A DNA stretch of 64,000 bases, taken from assembly GCA_946699065.1 (NCBI GenBank), contig CAMPDV010000524.1:62001-126000 (forward strand). Reading direction: 5' to 3'. Position 1 is the stretch's first letter; every line of letters begins with the position of its first letter. The position numbers were made by a program, and so were the translations under genes. Source of the DNA: Loxodes magnus (taxonomy: Eukaryota > Ciliophora > Karyorelictea > Loxodida > Loxodidae). The notes under the pieces were generated by a model. That model was not told the DNA's origin and did not search any database. It saw only the letters and a program-made list of their open reading frames with translations. Below are positions 52,027 through 64,000 of this stretch, in pieces.

Positions 52027-52335
52027 AACCACTCTAGTTCTAATGATTTTAAATATAGAATCATTTATTTTATTTACATTTTAAGAGATATATTAATTAA
52101 CTCTTAGCTTTATATATTTTATATTAATTAATTTTCTTTTTAGGATTTTTAATTTATTTGATGGAAATTTTCTTTAAATACGTGCAATTAAAAAAATAAG
52201 GCAGAGAGTTTCATCTGCTATATGGTTCATTTCTTAAATTAATACTCTCTAGTTTAGGTGAGTAAATACCAAGCTAATGAATCGTTTCATTTTTACTTTG
52301 ATTCATTTTATCAACACTTAAGTCTTTTCTGTATA
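52027..52335 (-). pseudogene. F-box gene internal fragment
   Basis: It matches the LRR region of the family (FKNC... and ITDET... segments) for about 300 bp, with internal deletions. Neither end of the gene is present. Confidence 0.6.
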
Positions 52336-52782
52336 AATATGAAAGCATTGGATTAAATACTTGAACTTAAAATATTAAAAGGTATTTTATAAAAAAAGTA
52401 AGTTGGTAGTTAATAAAGGAAAATTATACTATAAATGAAAGAAAAAATAATGAAATGAATAAATTAGCATACGAATTATTATATTTACCTTTAATTTATT
52501 ACTTAACTATCTAATCTTTTATATTCATCTATTAATAACCTTTATCGCTTATACTACTTATTTTTCATTATACTGTTGTTATTCAGAAAATTCTGATATA
52601 AGGTAAAATTAACTGAAATTAAGCATATTTTTTTATTAATAGACTAAAGAAAAAGTAAAAAGAAATGCTATAAATATAGTATAGATAAGTGTGAAGCATT
52701 GAAAAGAAAAAGTTTATTTGCTAAAATGGTAAGTATTTATATTGGTATGATTAGAAAGAATATTTGTTCATATTAATTTGTT
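52336..52782. other. Spacer
   Basis: AT-rich; part of it resembles the 5' flank of the inverted F-box gene near 46,480-46,640. No gene is seen. Confidence 0.35.
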
Positions 52783-53106
52783 TCAAACTTTTGACTGAGT
52801 GAAATTAATTTAAACTCAGTATTTTCTTCATAAAGTTCCGTTATATTTAAGCCATTTTATGAATTTTTTCAGCCTGAGATTTGCAAGTTTCTTCCAATGT
52901 TTAATTTCTTGTATTCTCTTATATTCTTTAAATCTGTAACATTAATCATTATCTAGCTCTTCTATCTGTTTCATATATTTATTTGGAGTTAAAGTAGTTG
53001 TGTGTATATATTCATCCATAGTTTAAATTCCATGTCATACAGAGTTATCCTAACTATATCTTTAAGTAAACGAAAATTCTTATTAATCAGAAAATGATTT
53101 GGACAT
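52783..53106 (-). CDS. Unknown small protein K, 107 residues or longer
   Basis: From ATG 53,106 the frame reads MSKSFSDQQEFSFTQRYSQ, then MKQIEELDNDQCYRFKEYKR and KLANLRLKKFIKWLKYNGTL to TGA at 52,783, exactly 108 codons. The same frame stays protein-like upstream to about 53,330 (GNNRINLDNLEDQIKTF), so this ATG may be internal. It is basic and helical at the C-terminus. No family is recognised. It sits where the 5' half of gene Z would lie in a complete unit. Confidence 0.45.
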
Positions 53107-53439
53107 TTTTTTCTAGCTATTTCCTAGTAATTTTCTTTAGTAAAGTTATTTAGGGAATCATTGAATTATTTTTCTATCACTGATTCTTTCTTTTTTTACT
53201 TTCTGATTACTAATTATCTTATAAAAAAGTAAAATGAATGTTTTAATTTAATCTTCTAAATTATCTAGATTTATTCTATTATTTCCTACATCAACATAAT
53301 TTAACTTTCTTATTAAATTATTTTAAGTGTAATAATTAATTCTGCAATATTGAATAAAAAAGTTATCAATAATTAACTAATTGAAAAGTGAAGAAAGCAT
53401 GAAATATCTATGAACATTGATGAGTTATCTTATTTTTAA

Positions 53440-53697
53440 TTAGAATGGAATATTTAAGATGGTTAATGTACTATTTATATATTATCGAATAAATCCTTTG
53501 CTAATATTACTACTAAAGCTATCTAAAAGTTAGAAGCAAGAATTTACATTAGCTCTGAGATAAAAATTATTAATTAGCAATATAAATTAGTATCTATTAA
53601 TAAGCATATTATCAACTTTATTAATATAAAAATCAAACTTTAAATCCTGTGGAAATTCTCTCATTTTAATTTAAGTCTAGCATCTTGGAACGCTTGA
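53440..53697 (+). pseudogene. Gene Z 3' fragment, unit 4
   Basis: It encodes the C-terminal block of Z (YKLVSINKH after KLEARIYIS) up to the shared TGA at 53,695. DNA similarity is low but protein similarity is clear, which shows the block is under selection and that Z extends to this stop. No knuckle or N-terminus is present. Confidence 0.6.
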
Positions 53698-53879
53698 TTA
53701 TACAAGCTTGCTATTGATATAAGCTTAATTTAAATACTTACTTTTTTATATAATAACTAGTAATCAAATTAGAAACTAAAAATTACTTAAAAAGATGCAA
53801 ATAATATTCATATATAGCAATTAATAAATTTAAAAATTCTAAAATTGCCAAAACAGATTTTACCAACTCCTATATAGCA

Positions 53880-54445
53880 TCAATTACTAATACACCAGAT
53901 AAGACATAATTAAATGCTTGGCGTTCTTGGAGTTATTTCAATCTCTTTCCCACCAACCTCCAGATTGCTCTAGAGGCTAAATATAAAAGTCTCAAAATCT
54001 CTAAAATTCTACTCCTTGCCATATATGTGGTCCTTGAATTCTTCTTTCGCCTAGATAATGTTTTGTATCTTCTTCCTTGTAAATTACTCCAAATTTTTTA
54101 CAATATAATCTTCTCTTTCTCTTAATAGTTTTAGTTTTTATTTTCATTTCTTTTTTCTCCAATTTCTTTTACTACTTTCAGTGTTCTTATTTAAAGTTGT
54201 AAAATTTCTGTATCTTTTCCATAGATGATATTGAAATTTCATTAGTATCATCTTTTTTCTTCCTACTTAGCTTTAAGCCTTAATTTTTTCTTTTAATTAT
54301 CATTGAATCAATTCCTTGTTCTCTTAATTCCATTTAATACTACAATTTTGCTGATTTTCTTCTATTTTTTGTCCATCTCTTTCTGCTTTTAATTTTGGTT
54401 CTAGGGATAGACACTTTATTTTGCATTTTATGTCATTATCAAGCT
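53880..54445 (-). pseudogene. Gene P fragment, unit 4
   Basis: It is diverged but keeps the C-terminal block (GPHIWQG, FQRFWDFYIQPLEQSGGW). The N-terminal part is unrelated to the other copies. The gap to Z is the same tail-to-tail arrangement as in units 1-3. Confidence 0.55.
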
Positions 54446-54606
54446 TTTTAAGTCTTTTAACTTAGATTATAAGACTACAACTTGCTTTATCAATTTCTTA
54501 ATAAATTTTATTTAAAGAATACTTTAACTAATTTGGCAATAAAATAAATTTATATAATTACAAAGAGATTTAATAATTTTAAATAATAGTTTAATTTATT
54601 TCTAGT

Positions 54607-56739
54607 TCAAAGTCAAATACTTCTCAATCCAAAATCCATTTCTTGTTCTTTAAATCTTGTCAATCTTTCACACTATATTTCTATTTTCGTGAACTGTAGA
54701 ACCATTAAATTGATTCATTAAACATTTACTTTAGAACATTATTTTAAATTTAATTTTCTCAAGCTGCTCCAAATTGGATATTAAGACCCAAATTCATCTC
54801 TAATTGGAAATCCTCTTTCCGTTATTTCTTCATTACTTTCAAGATTTAAATCTTTTAAATTAGAACAATTTTTTATTATTTAAACTGCATCTTCATTTAC
54901 TAAACTTAGTCCCTCTAGACATAAAAATTATAGCTTTTATATTTAAACCATTTATTTTATTCACATTTTACATGCGGAAATGTTCTCTCCAAGAGAAATA
55001 TTAGTTATCTCTAAGGATTATAGATTTTATTTTATTTAGCTTCCTTATTTACTATGTTTGATATAGATTTATTTTAATTTAGTGCAGTTTTAAAAGATAA
55101 AGCTAAGAGTTTCATCTGTTATCTGATATAAATCTCATATAAAAATAATCTCTAATTTAGGTGTGTTAATACCTAATTAATGAAATGTTTCGTTTCTGAT
55201 TTGAGTCATCCCAATAAGCCATAAACTAGTTAAATTAGGTGAATTTTAAATTATAAATTTGATAGTTTCATCTCTAATATAATTGCAATGCCAAAATATT
55301 ATATTTTGTAAATATAAATATTAGTGTGATATCTGAGCTTAAATATTTTCTTTCAGAGGTATATTTACTTATTAACTATTATCTTCACAGTAATAACAAT
55401 TTATAGTTCTAATATTAGGAGATATTTAAAGCAGAAATCTTAGAATTTAATCGCTTTATAAGCGAAAATTTCTAATATAAATGATTTCGAGTCTAGAAAG
55501 TAACTTTTACTAAGCAAAGTTAATATCATATTAATCTTCATTCTATTACTAGTTATCAACCTAATTTATAAAAATATCTTAAGTTAAACTTAGACTTTTT
55601 ATATTAGGAGTGTTTTAGAGAATTAGTTAGAAAAATTCGTAATTAAAAGGATTCTTATGTAACATTTCAAGAGTTTCAAGATTTGAATTGTGACAACCAA
55701 AGAAATTTCTTAAAGTCTAATCTGAGAAATCAGAAATTCAAATGCTTAAGCTTTAAAGATCTTACCTTTTAACTTTATCTAAAAGTTTTTAAGATTCTTT
55801 AGAAAATTTTAAATCAATTTTATTTAAGTTAGGGCAAAAATCAATAAGTTCGTCTAATTTTTTATTATAGTTTATATTAATGTTATGAATGTATTATCCC
55901 TTTATTTTTAAATAATCTTTTATCTTTTGGTAATTTATCATTTTAGTATATATTTCTAGATTTTCTATTTTTAGACTTTAACAGTAATCAACCAAAAACC
56001 AGCCTGATATCTATTCGACTTTTTTGAGATATATTGATTTTAAATTTGTTAGCTCTTACATAAAGTATAAATTTTAATCTCTAATTATAGTATCTTCAAT
56101 TTTTAAACTGGTTAAACTTTTTAAATTTTATAGATCAGGTAAGGAATCAAAATTATTATTGAATCAGTTTTGTATTACAACTTCCTTTAGTTTCATTAGA
56201 GAGGGATTTTTCAGTTTTTAAATTCTGAGGTTTATAGATTTCTCCAAATTATTCCTAATTTATAGGGACACATTTTAAGACAAAAGGTTTCCATCTAGAA
56301 CTATTTTTTCTACATCAGATTTACTTATCTATCTCAAAATTCATTCTATCTTATTCTTCGTTTATAATGCTTCGTTTTTTACTCTTTAAGTGTCTAGTTC
56401 CTTAAATAGATAACTAAAATTATAGAAATATCTATTTACTTACTGTAACTAAGCTATATCATTTAGATTTAGAAATTATGTAAGCAAATCTAAGATATAT
56501 TTGCTATTCCAAAACATAGACTATTTTAGCTAATATTTTCTCTCATGCTTCTCTATATTTTATTTTTATTCTTCCTTATTATTTTTCATCCCTAGTTGTT
56601 CCTCTTGCAAGACTTCACTTTTAACAGTTTAGCCTTACTGACTTGAAATATCTTATTTAGATTACTCTTCCTGCTTTTATTTCTAAAAGAGTATAGGTTC
56701 GCTGGGCTAAATACTTGAAGATCTAGTATTTTCAGCCAT
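54607..56739 (-). CDS. F-box/LRR protein, unit 4, intact 710 residues
   Basis: This is the second undamaged family member, 711 codons in one frame. The N-terminal half is nearly the unit 2 protein (F-box region YILDLLTQFLNLNDIAQLQQ near residue 80), while the LRR half is strongly diverged, with changes that keep the frame and the leucine positions (for example ITDETLSFIFQNCTKLK and LVNEDAVQIIKNCSNL). Its length differs from unit 2 by seven codons, spread over in-frame indels. Divergence confined to the ligand-binding repeats suggests changing targets. It is divergent from T across the shared intergenic region. Confidence 0.85.
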
Positions 56740-57762
56740 TTTATAATAAACGTTTAAAGGTAGCTTATAAAGGTAAATTATGATATAAGCGAAAGAAAAA
56801 GAAAAGAAAAAGTTAGAATTATAAAATAAATAATTTAGCATCATAAATTATGATACTTACCCCTAATTGATTAGTAGCTATATTATAATAAAATATATTA
56901 TATTATAAGTTAGAAATAAATACTTTTACATTATAACTGTTTATTAATAGTTTTAACAAAAAGTTTAAATGCATATTAAAAAACTTGTATTATTGAGCGC
57001 ATAGCACCTCATTGATTTACAGCTATTTATAATAATTTATTATAATAGGGTTAAGTGAAGCATATAGTAAAATAATTGTTTAAAATTAATGTTATGCATT
57101 ACTTATTTATATGGATAATATTAATACCCTTTTATCAATCATCCTTTAATTATTTGTTTGATTGAGAGAAATAAATAAAAATAAGAAAATTACAAAAATA
57201 AATAAATAAATAAAGCTTATTATTTAAAGGAATTAAGGATAATAACCTCTTAAGAAGATAAAAATTACTAAAAGCTATAAAATAAGAAATAGAGAGAACA
57301 AATTATAGTAATCATTTATATGTTTATATTACTTATCTTTTATGGCTATATGTTTAATGCTTTACTTTAACTATCTAATTATCATGGTTATTCTATAACT
57401 TCTAGCTTCTTATTAAGTTTACATATATTTTTAAAGTTTTTAATTAATTTGAATATTCTACTATTTTGAACAGTAGACTATAGAAAAGCTAACTAATTAA
57501 AAGTGAAGGAAATATTAGATATATATGAATTTCAATAAATTATCATTATTTTAGTTATTTCTTAATATACGAAAATCCTAATAGACAAGTAACAAAATTC
57601 TATTATTTAAGTTATAGAAAATCTGAGTAGCTCAGAATATTTTAAACTTATCTAAAAATATTCAGAAATAAACTAATCTTAAATCTATATAAGTTAAAAA
57701 GTAAGAAAACAAACTAAAAGACAATATCTGAAAGGAAATAACTTCCATTTATCCAGCATCGA
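56740..57762. promoter_or_regulatory. Divergent T/F-box intergenic region, unit 4
   Basis: It contains GAGCGCATAGCACCTCATTG at 56,995-57,014 and the conserved F-box promoter block. A tetranucleotide run (aaat) near 57,196-57,215 is one unit longer than in other copies. Part of the region (57,480 on) is open and protein-like in the T frame, so T could start earlier than annotated. Confidence 0.45.
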
Positions 57763-60700
57763 ATGAAATATCTATAAGAAGAAGTTAAGAATTTATGATC
57801 TGCTCGAAAACCTTTAAAATATGAAACCTGAAGAAGGTAGAGATAAAGGAAAATAGTAGAATGCTAAGGATGAAGAGAATATATTAATTAGAACTGTTAA
57901 TTAATTAAAGCTACTAAGTAAAATATCTAATACTTATATATTTATAAGGGATTTTTTATGTATTTATATAGCCTCACAAATAAATGATTCAATTTTCTTT
58001 CTTTCAAAAGAGTAAGAAAATTGGATTTAAAAGAAGATTCAATTTCATTAAACAGCAAGAAGATAGCCAAAAAAATATCTTTATAATATATTAAAAAAGT
58101 AAACTTAAATTAGCTTAAAATACATAAAGGATAAATATTTGATTCTTTATCAGTTTATCAAGTTATAGTATCTTTATACTGCAATATACCTATTACATGT
58201 CATAATAACTTAAATATTATATTAAAAGTAGAACATCTAATTGTGAATAAACTTGAAGATAATATAGAAAATTATTTAACATCATATAAAAAGCAAAGCA
58301 ACTTAGTTTTCCTTCTATAATCAAAATTACAACTAAGAAAGATTTAGGACTACAAAAAATAAAACTGAAGCATCAATTAATAAAACTTTTTATTTAATAT
58401 AACTAAGATTTATCAAAAAAAGAATGCTAAATGAAATAAATTAGACTGAGGATTTCATTATCAAAGCAAATAGTGGTATTAATTAAGTTAATCTGGCTTT
58501 ATAGTTAGATACTAAAAGGGATTAAAAACTTAAAAACTTACAATTGAAGTTGTCACTTAAATGAGTCTAGAAAATGTTCAACTTAAAGTCATAAAGTTAA
58601 ATAAATTGATGAGTTATTCTAAGGCATAGAAAAACTAATATTAGTATCAGATAGTTTAAGTAAAGAATAAATCAGTTGGAAAATAAAGTTTAGATTTATA
58701 AGGAAGTTTTGTAGCTTTTGGATAAAGTAATTAATTTCATATAGCAGCAACTCAAACTCAAAAAGGATAAAACTGTATAATAGTATATAGAAGACAGAAC
58801 AATAAGTTAATAAAGTAAAATCTTCGTTTAAACATTAGAAAATAAAGAAATAATCCAATAAATGGAATTTTCTAATGTTGTATAAAATTTAAATCCTAAT
58901 TCTCCTTTTAAAAGAAAGATAGGGAAGCATTGAAATGCGTTTAGTTCTAGAACTCACATTAAAAGTTCTTGCTTTAATACTATTAATAGTAATATTTTAA
59001 ATTAACTATGAAGTAATTACTCAAATAGGAAAAGTAACTACGAAAGTTTTGTTTAACTTAAAATAATTAAGCTTGCAGTTAAAATGATGAATCCTTAAAA
59101 AACCGCAAATAAGATCAGACTGAATCCTAAATACTGAAATTTGCTTGATCTTTTATTCTAGAATCCCCTAACTTATTGAAACTTTATGCAATCTTTGAAG
59201 ATTAAAATCAATCTACTTGTTAATTTTTTAAAAGAGAGACAAATCTATTTAAGATCATCAGCAAAAATTATTTAAAAGAATAGAAATCAAAAATATAATT
59301 CTACAAGTCCTTTAAGAAGTTTCATATTGTCATTCAGTTAAAATTTTTCATAAAGAATAATCTTTAAAATATTTTTAGAAGGTGCTAAATCCTAGATGGG
59401 AGTAAAAATTATATATTTCGCACTGAAAAAATTTAGCAGAATATCTGGGAAAAATAAAATAAATAAGGTAATCCACTCTATTTATCTCAAGGAATATGCT
59501 TGATTGCTTTCCAAGTTAAAGTGATGAATGGAGTTTCCAGATTTATCTTGATTATTATTGGTAGGATTTATTTCATTTAAAATGAGTAAATAAAAGACCG
59601 AGTAAATGGGAACTATAACTAAATAAATTAACAGACAGATATAAAAAATAAAGATAAAATCTAGATAAGAAAATGACACTAAATATTAGGAGAAAGAAAG
59701 AGGTCTTATATTAAAAAATTGCCGAATATAGAACATATCTAAGGCTAAACTATTTAAGATGCTTAAGACATTAAAATTTAATGATTTAATGAAAATTTAC
59801 CTCTATTAACTAGAGAAACCTTCAGAAAAGAATCATCAAATTAAGTTAATAAAAATCTATCAAAAGATATCTTTGATAAAAAGTATCTTTATCTATGGAT
59901 GATTAATTTTTATTGGAATAAATTAAGATTTCTGAATAATAGATTATGACATATATGGAATATATTATTCTAATTTTGTAATTCTTTAAAAAAATTAAAG
60001 AGCAACTAAAGAAGTAGCTTTCAAATACTCTTTATTTAAGATAAAAACAGTACTAGGTATTTGAAGTGGGGTAAATTTCTAATAGCTTTGAAAGGAATAG
60101 AAGAGTTCTATAGAAGATAAAATGATAAGCTTAGTAATTAATTATTAGAATCTAAAATCCAAATAATAAATAAGCTTAAATAAGTATTTAGGTATAATAG
60201 TAGTAAACTTTAATTATAATATCACCTTTATTAGAAGCTAAACTAATATTTTAGAAATTTAGCTATACTATTTATTGGAAACAGTATTAGATAGCTTAAA
60301 AGCATATATCTTTAAAAATAGATTAGAGATATAATCCTACAATAATTAATTAAGAAAAAAGAGAAAGATATATTTCAAATACTCATAGAAATCACATTTA
60401 GAAAATAAATCAAAACATTAAACATTTATTACCTCTAATTAACAGTACAAACATCATTATTTTAATGCTAAACATTCAAAAATTTACTTAATCTATAAAC
60501 CTTTTAAAATTTAAACATTTACTTCTCTTATTCAATAATCAAAAAGTTTCCAATATATCACCATTTTAATTACACATACTTACAAATTAAAAATTATTGG
60601 ATTATAAACTAAAATATATTACACAAGTTGAAAGCTAAAATATTAGGTAATTATAAGAGAATTTCAGAAAATCATAAGTGCTTTTGTGAAGAGAGTATGA

Positions 60701-61023
60701 ATAATAAATTACTTTCGTTAAAAGTTTAACAAATTAAAGATAAAGAAGGTTCTTATAAATTAAATTAATTAATAAGATAATTTTTTTATTTGTATATGAA
60801 GAAATTCTAGCTTGAAATGATTAGAAGTAAAATTACTCTAATCTATTAAGATTTTATATTATTAAGATATTTTATAAAAATTAGTGTATATAAAGATTAT
60901 GCAAAAGAACAGAGAAAGATAACTTTTTTATTATATAGATTTAAAATATTTTGGGAAGTAATAAAATAAATGTTTAGAAAGAAGCTTAATTCAGGAATAA
61001 ACTCAAAGTTTATTTCCTCTTGA
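57763..61023 (+). CDS. Gene T, unit 4: unknown large protein, intact frame
   Basis: One frame runs from ATG 57,763 (MKYLQEEVKNLWSARKPL) through a second ATG at 57,958 (MYLYSLTNKWFNFLSF), IVSLYCNIPITCHNN, the beta-like GSFVAFGQSNQFHIAAT, and FILESPNLLKLYAIFEDQN to KCFCEESMNN near 60,690. That is 976 codons, one more than in unit 2. The repeat ends about 60,785, but no in-frame TGA occurs until 61,021, inside actin flanking DNA and 31 bp from the actin stop. The natural C-terminus was therefore probably replaced when the unit joined this site. No known family is recognised; it has no visible signal peptide or catalytic motif. Confidence 0.55.
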
Positions 61024-61053
61024 AAGACTTCCCTCTAATTCTCCTTCACTCAC
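61024..61053. terminator. Actin 3' trailer, right copy
   Basis: It mirrors 34,403-34,435. The hairpin that follows the left actin lies here at about 60,993-61,018, inside the run-on end of T. Confidence 0.35.
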
Positions 61054-62187
<1,134 letters not shown>

Positions 62188-63269
62188 TTTATAAAAGTGT
62201 TACAAAACCATCTTTTTAAATCATTTCTAGCCCCGCTTATCCCTTTTAAAATTTTCATAATAGTTAAATTAGAGATAAAAGAGTAGATGGAGCGATATAA
62301 GATTTGATAAGATTTAGCAGAAACGAACATAAATATGGAATCAAATGTTAATTTTAAACTAAAAATAATTTAAATTATTTTAATAAAAAATATACAAATT
62401 TTAGCTGCTTTTCTATAGTTATTTTATTTAAAAAATATTATTTTTAAATTACAATTTATTTTCATTTTTTCTCAGAAATATTCTGCATAAATAGCTTCTA
62501 ATTTAAATCTATAATTTAATCATTTTTTCTTTCTTTACATCTCTTATTTTTTATATTCTTATTCTTTTTCAGCTATTTTAGTAAAGATTTTAAATTTTAG
62601 ATTTTGAAATTTATAAAGCTTTTTCTTAAACTTAAAGAGCTTAGTACTAATTATTTTACCATTATAAACTTTAATGCTAGACAATGAAAATTAAAGTCTT
62701 CAAACAATGTCTTAAATTAATCAAAATTTCATATAAATGTATTTATTTTTCCTCCTTTTATATTCTAAAGCTTAAACTTACAAATGTATACTAAGTTTTA
62801 TGATATTTAAATACTAAAAATTAGATTTTCTATTAACTAAAATTACAAGAGTATCTTATCTAAACATGAAGCATAATGTTAACTTTAGTGATATATATCA
62901 TAATATTGATAATTATCAAACTATATATATAAATTGTTTATTACTATAATTTCTTTAAGTTTCATTATTATCATTAATATATATAGTATTTAAAAGTTTG
63001 CTATAGTTAACTAAAGCATTTATATAGTAAAAAGCCTTTCTTTTTTAACATACTTATCTTTAAATTTTATATTGCTATTATCTTTTAGTTTTTCAGATAC
63101 TCACTTCTTTACTTTCTGCTTGTACTATTGCCTATTTGATATCTTTAATGGTTAACCTTCTGAATGTTTACATTTAATATTTTAAAATAGTAATGAATAG
63201 CTAGAATTACAATTATAGGAAATATATCTATAGTAATATTATCTTTTTATTTTATTTTATATATAGTAA
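62188..63269. other. Upstream region of actin, right copy
   Basis: It mirrors 32,188-33,268 with scattered substitutions and small indels. No gene is seen. Confidence 0.45.
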
Positions 63270-63342
63270 GTCGCTGTAGTCTAGCTGCTTAGGGCACCAC
63301 GTTGTGGCCGTCGAAACCGGAGTTCAAGTCTCTGCACCGACA
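63270..63342 (+). tRNA. tRNA-His (anticodon GUG), right-arm copy
   Basis: It is identical to the left-arm copy, including the two C-C mismatches, and is followed by a T-run. Confidence 0.9.
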
Positions 63343-63564
63343 TTTTTTAAAGAAAAGATGAAATAAAAATGTAAATAAAACAAGCCTAGCTTATAATAAT
63401 AAGTTGACTCTATACTAATTATCTCTACTTTAATGTAAACTAAGCTTTAATAATATAGAACAATCTAAACATGATAAATATAAAACTTTGCTTAATATAG
63501 CTATTTCATTATTAATAATCATTAAATTACTCTTTATCTAATAAATTAAATACATTAGAATTAA
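63343..63564. other. Spacer between tRNA-His and H4 remnant
   Basis: Mirror of 31,893-32,114; no gene is seen. Confidence 0.45.
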
Positions 63565-63974
63565 TCAACTTTAATTTATGTTCAATTATGCTTCTTAATA
63601 ACTTACCTATTATTTAGACTATAATTCAAAGATACCATTTTTTTATATCTAAGTATATTCATTTATGCAAAATTAGCATTTATCATTTTCTATTTTTGGC
63701 GTTAACTTTACTAGATATTTAAATAATAGATAAATATAAAAGTATTAATAACTTTTATCTTTATGGGTATTCTGATTCTTAAATGTATTTAAAGCTTATT
63801 AAATTAAAATAAGTTATATGATAATTAAATTATACAAAATTCTTACCTAATATATTTCTTTTATAAATAGCTAGCTCATTTCTAAACTCCTATTTATAGA
63901 CTTCGCTAATTTATTTAATTGATCCTAAAATAATACTAAAATCTACTTAATTACCTTAATTTTCCTTTGTAAGT
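63565..63974 (-). pseudogene. H4 3' remnant at the edge of the right arm
   Basis: It corresponds to the last 137 or so codons of H4, with the C-x2-C pair and the TGA stop (63,565-63,567). Homology ends at 63,974 and the next 26 bp are unrelated to the H4 sequence found on the left, so the 5' part of the gene is missing here. Confidence 0.65.
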
Positions 63975-64000
63975 TAAAAGTACTTTAATAAGTGAATATA

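Larger units (their letters stand above)
53440..60785. repeat. Composite repeat unit 4 (inverted)
   Basis: This is the reverse-complement copy of the repeat: T (plus), F-box gene (minus), a diverged P fragment (minus) and the 3' part of Z (plus). The T side is nearly identical to unit 3, while the F-box, P and Z side is clearly diverged, so the copy is mosaic. T and the F-box gene both keep intact frames. Its right edge abuts the second actin locus exactly where unit 3 abuts the first. Confidence 0.82.

Noticed and set aside
58560-59600. Alternative coiled-coil-like frame across gene T in unit 4
   Set aside because: A neighbouring frame reads plausibly for a while, but only the chosen frame is continuous from the upstream ATG to the KCFCEES region and length-consistent between units 2 and 4.
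59482-59679. Minus-strand frame starting MSFSYLDFIF
   Set aside because: Antisense shadow of gene T in unit 4, whose plus-strand frame is continuous for more than 900 codons.

Overview
The window is nuclear DNA from a ciliate, about 80% A+T, that reads all three standard stop codons as sense. In the actin and calcium-dependent protein kinase genes TAA and TAG fall where glutamine belongs. TGA falls at conserved tryptophans (the kinase HEW and EF-hand LEW positions), and in one repeat family it alternates with TGG at the same site. Every complete gene also ends with TGA. That combination, with GT-AG introns of only 16-19 nt, points to the context-dependent karyorelict code (Loxodes-like). Condylostoma would be the other candidate, but no gene here ends at TAA or TAG. 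Because almost every frame is open, frames were chosen by protein character and by comparing copies; exon limits of the unknown genes are provisional.

Layout. 1-17,776: two tandem copies (unit 1 at 1-9,888, unit 2 at 9,889-17,776) of a composite repeat. 17,777-31,892: single-copy gene island with a gene truncated at the repeat junction, unknown gene H1, tRNA-Glu, a 1,054-residue unknown protein H2, a CDPK, and unknown genes H3 and H4. 32,115-34,402: tRNA-His and actin. 34,670-46,421: a third repeat copy (unit 3). 46,422-53,440: mostly gene-poor DNA with more copies of the repeat's F-box gene. 53,440-60,785: an inverted fourth copy (unit 4). 61,054-63,974: actin, tRNA-His and the tail of H4 again, in reverse. 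The segments 31,454 inward and 63,974 inward therefore form a very large inverted duplication with two convergent actin genes.

The repeat unit carries four genes of its own. T is a protein of about 1,000 residues with no family I recognise. It is divergently paired with a 717-residue F-box/leucine-rich-repeat protein. Gene P is tail-to-tail with gene Z, which carries a Gag-like CCHC zinc knuckle and a conserved C-terminal block. A hairpin-rich segment that behaves like a structured RNA lies just beyond Z in units 2 and 3. Both T and the F-box gene are intact in units 2 and 4 and frameshifted in units 1 and 3. No reverse transcriptase, integrase or known transposase was recognised. The unit is best described as an uncharacterised multi-gene repeat, possibly mobile, carrying a divergent T/F-box pair.
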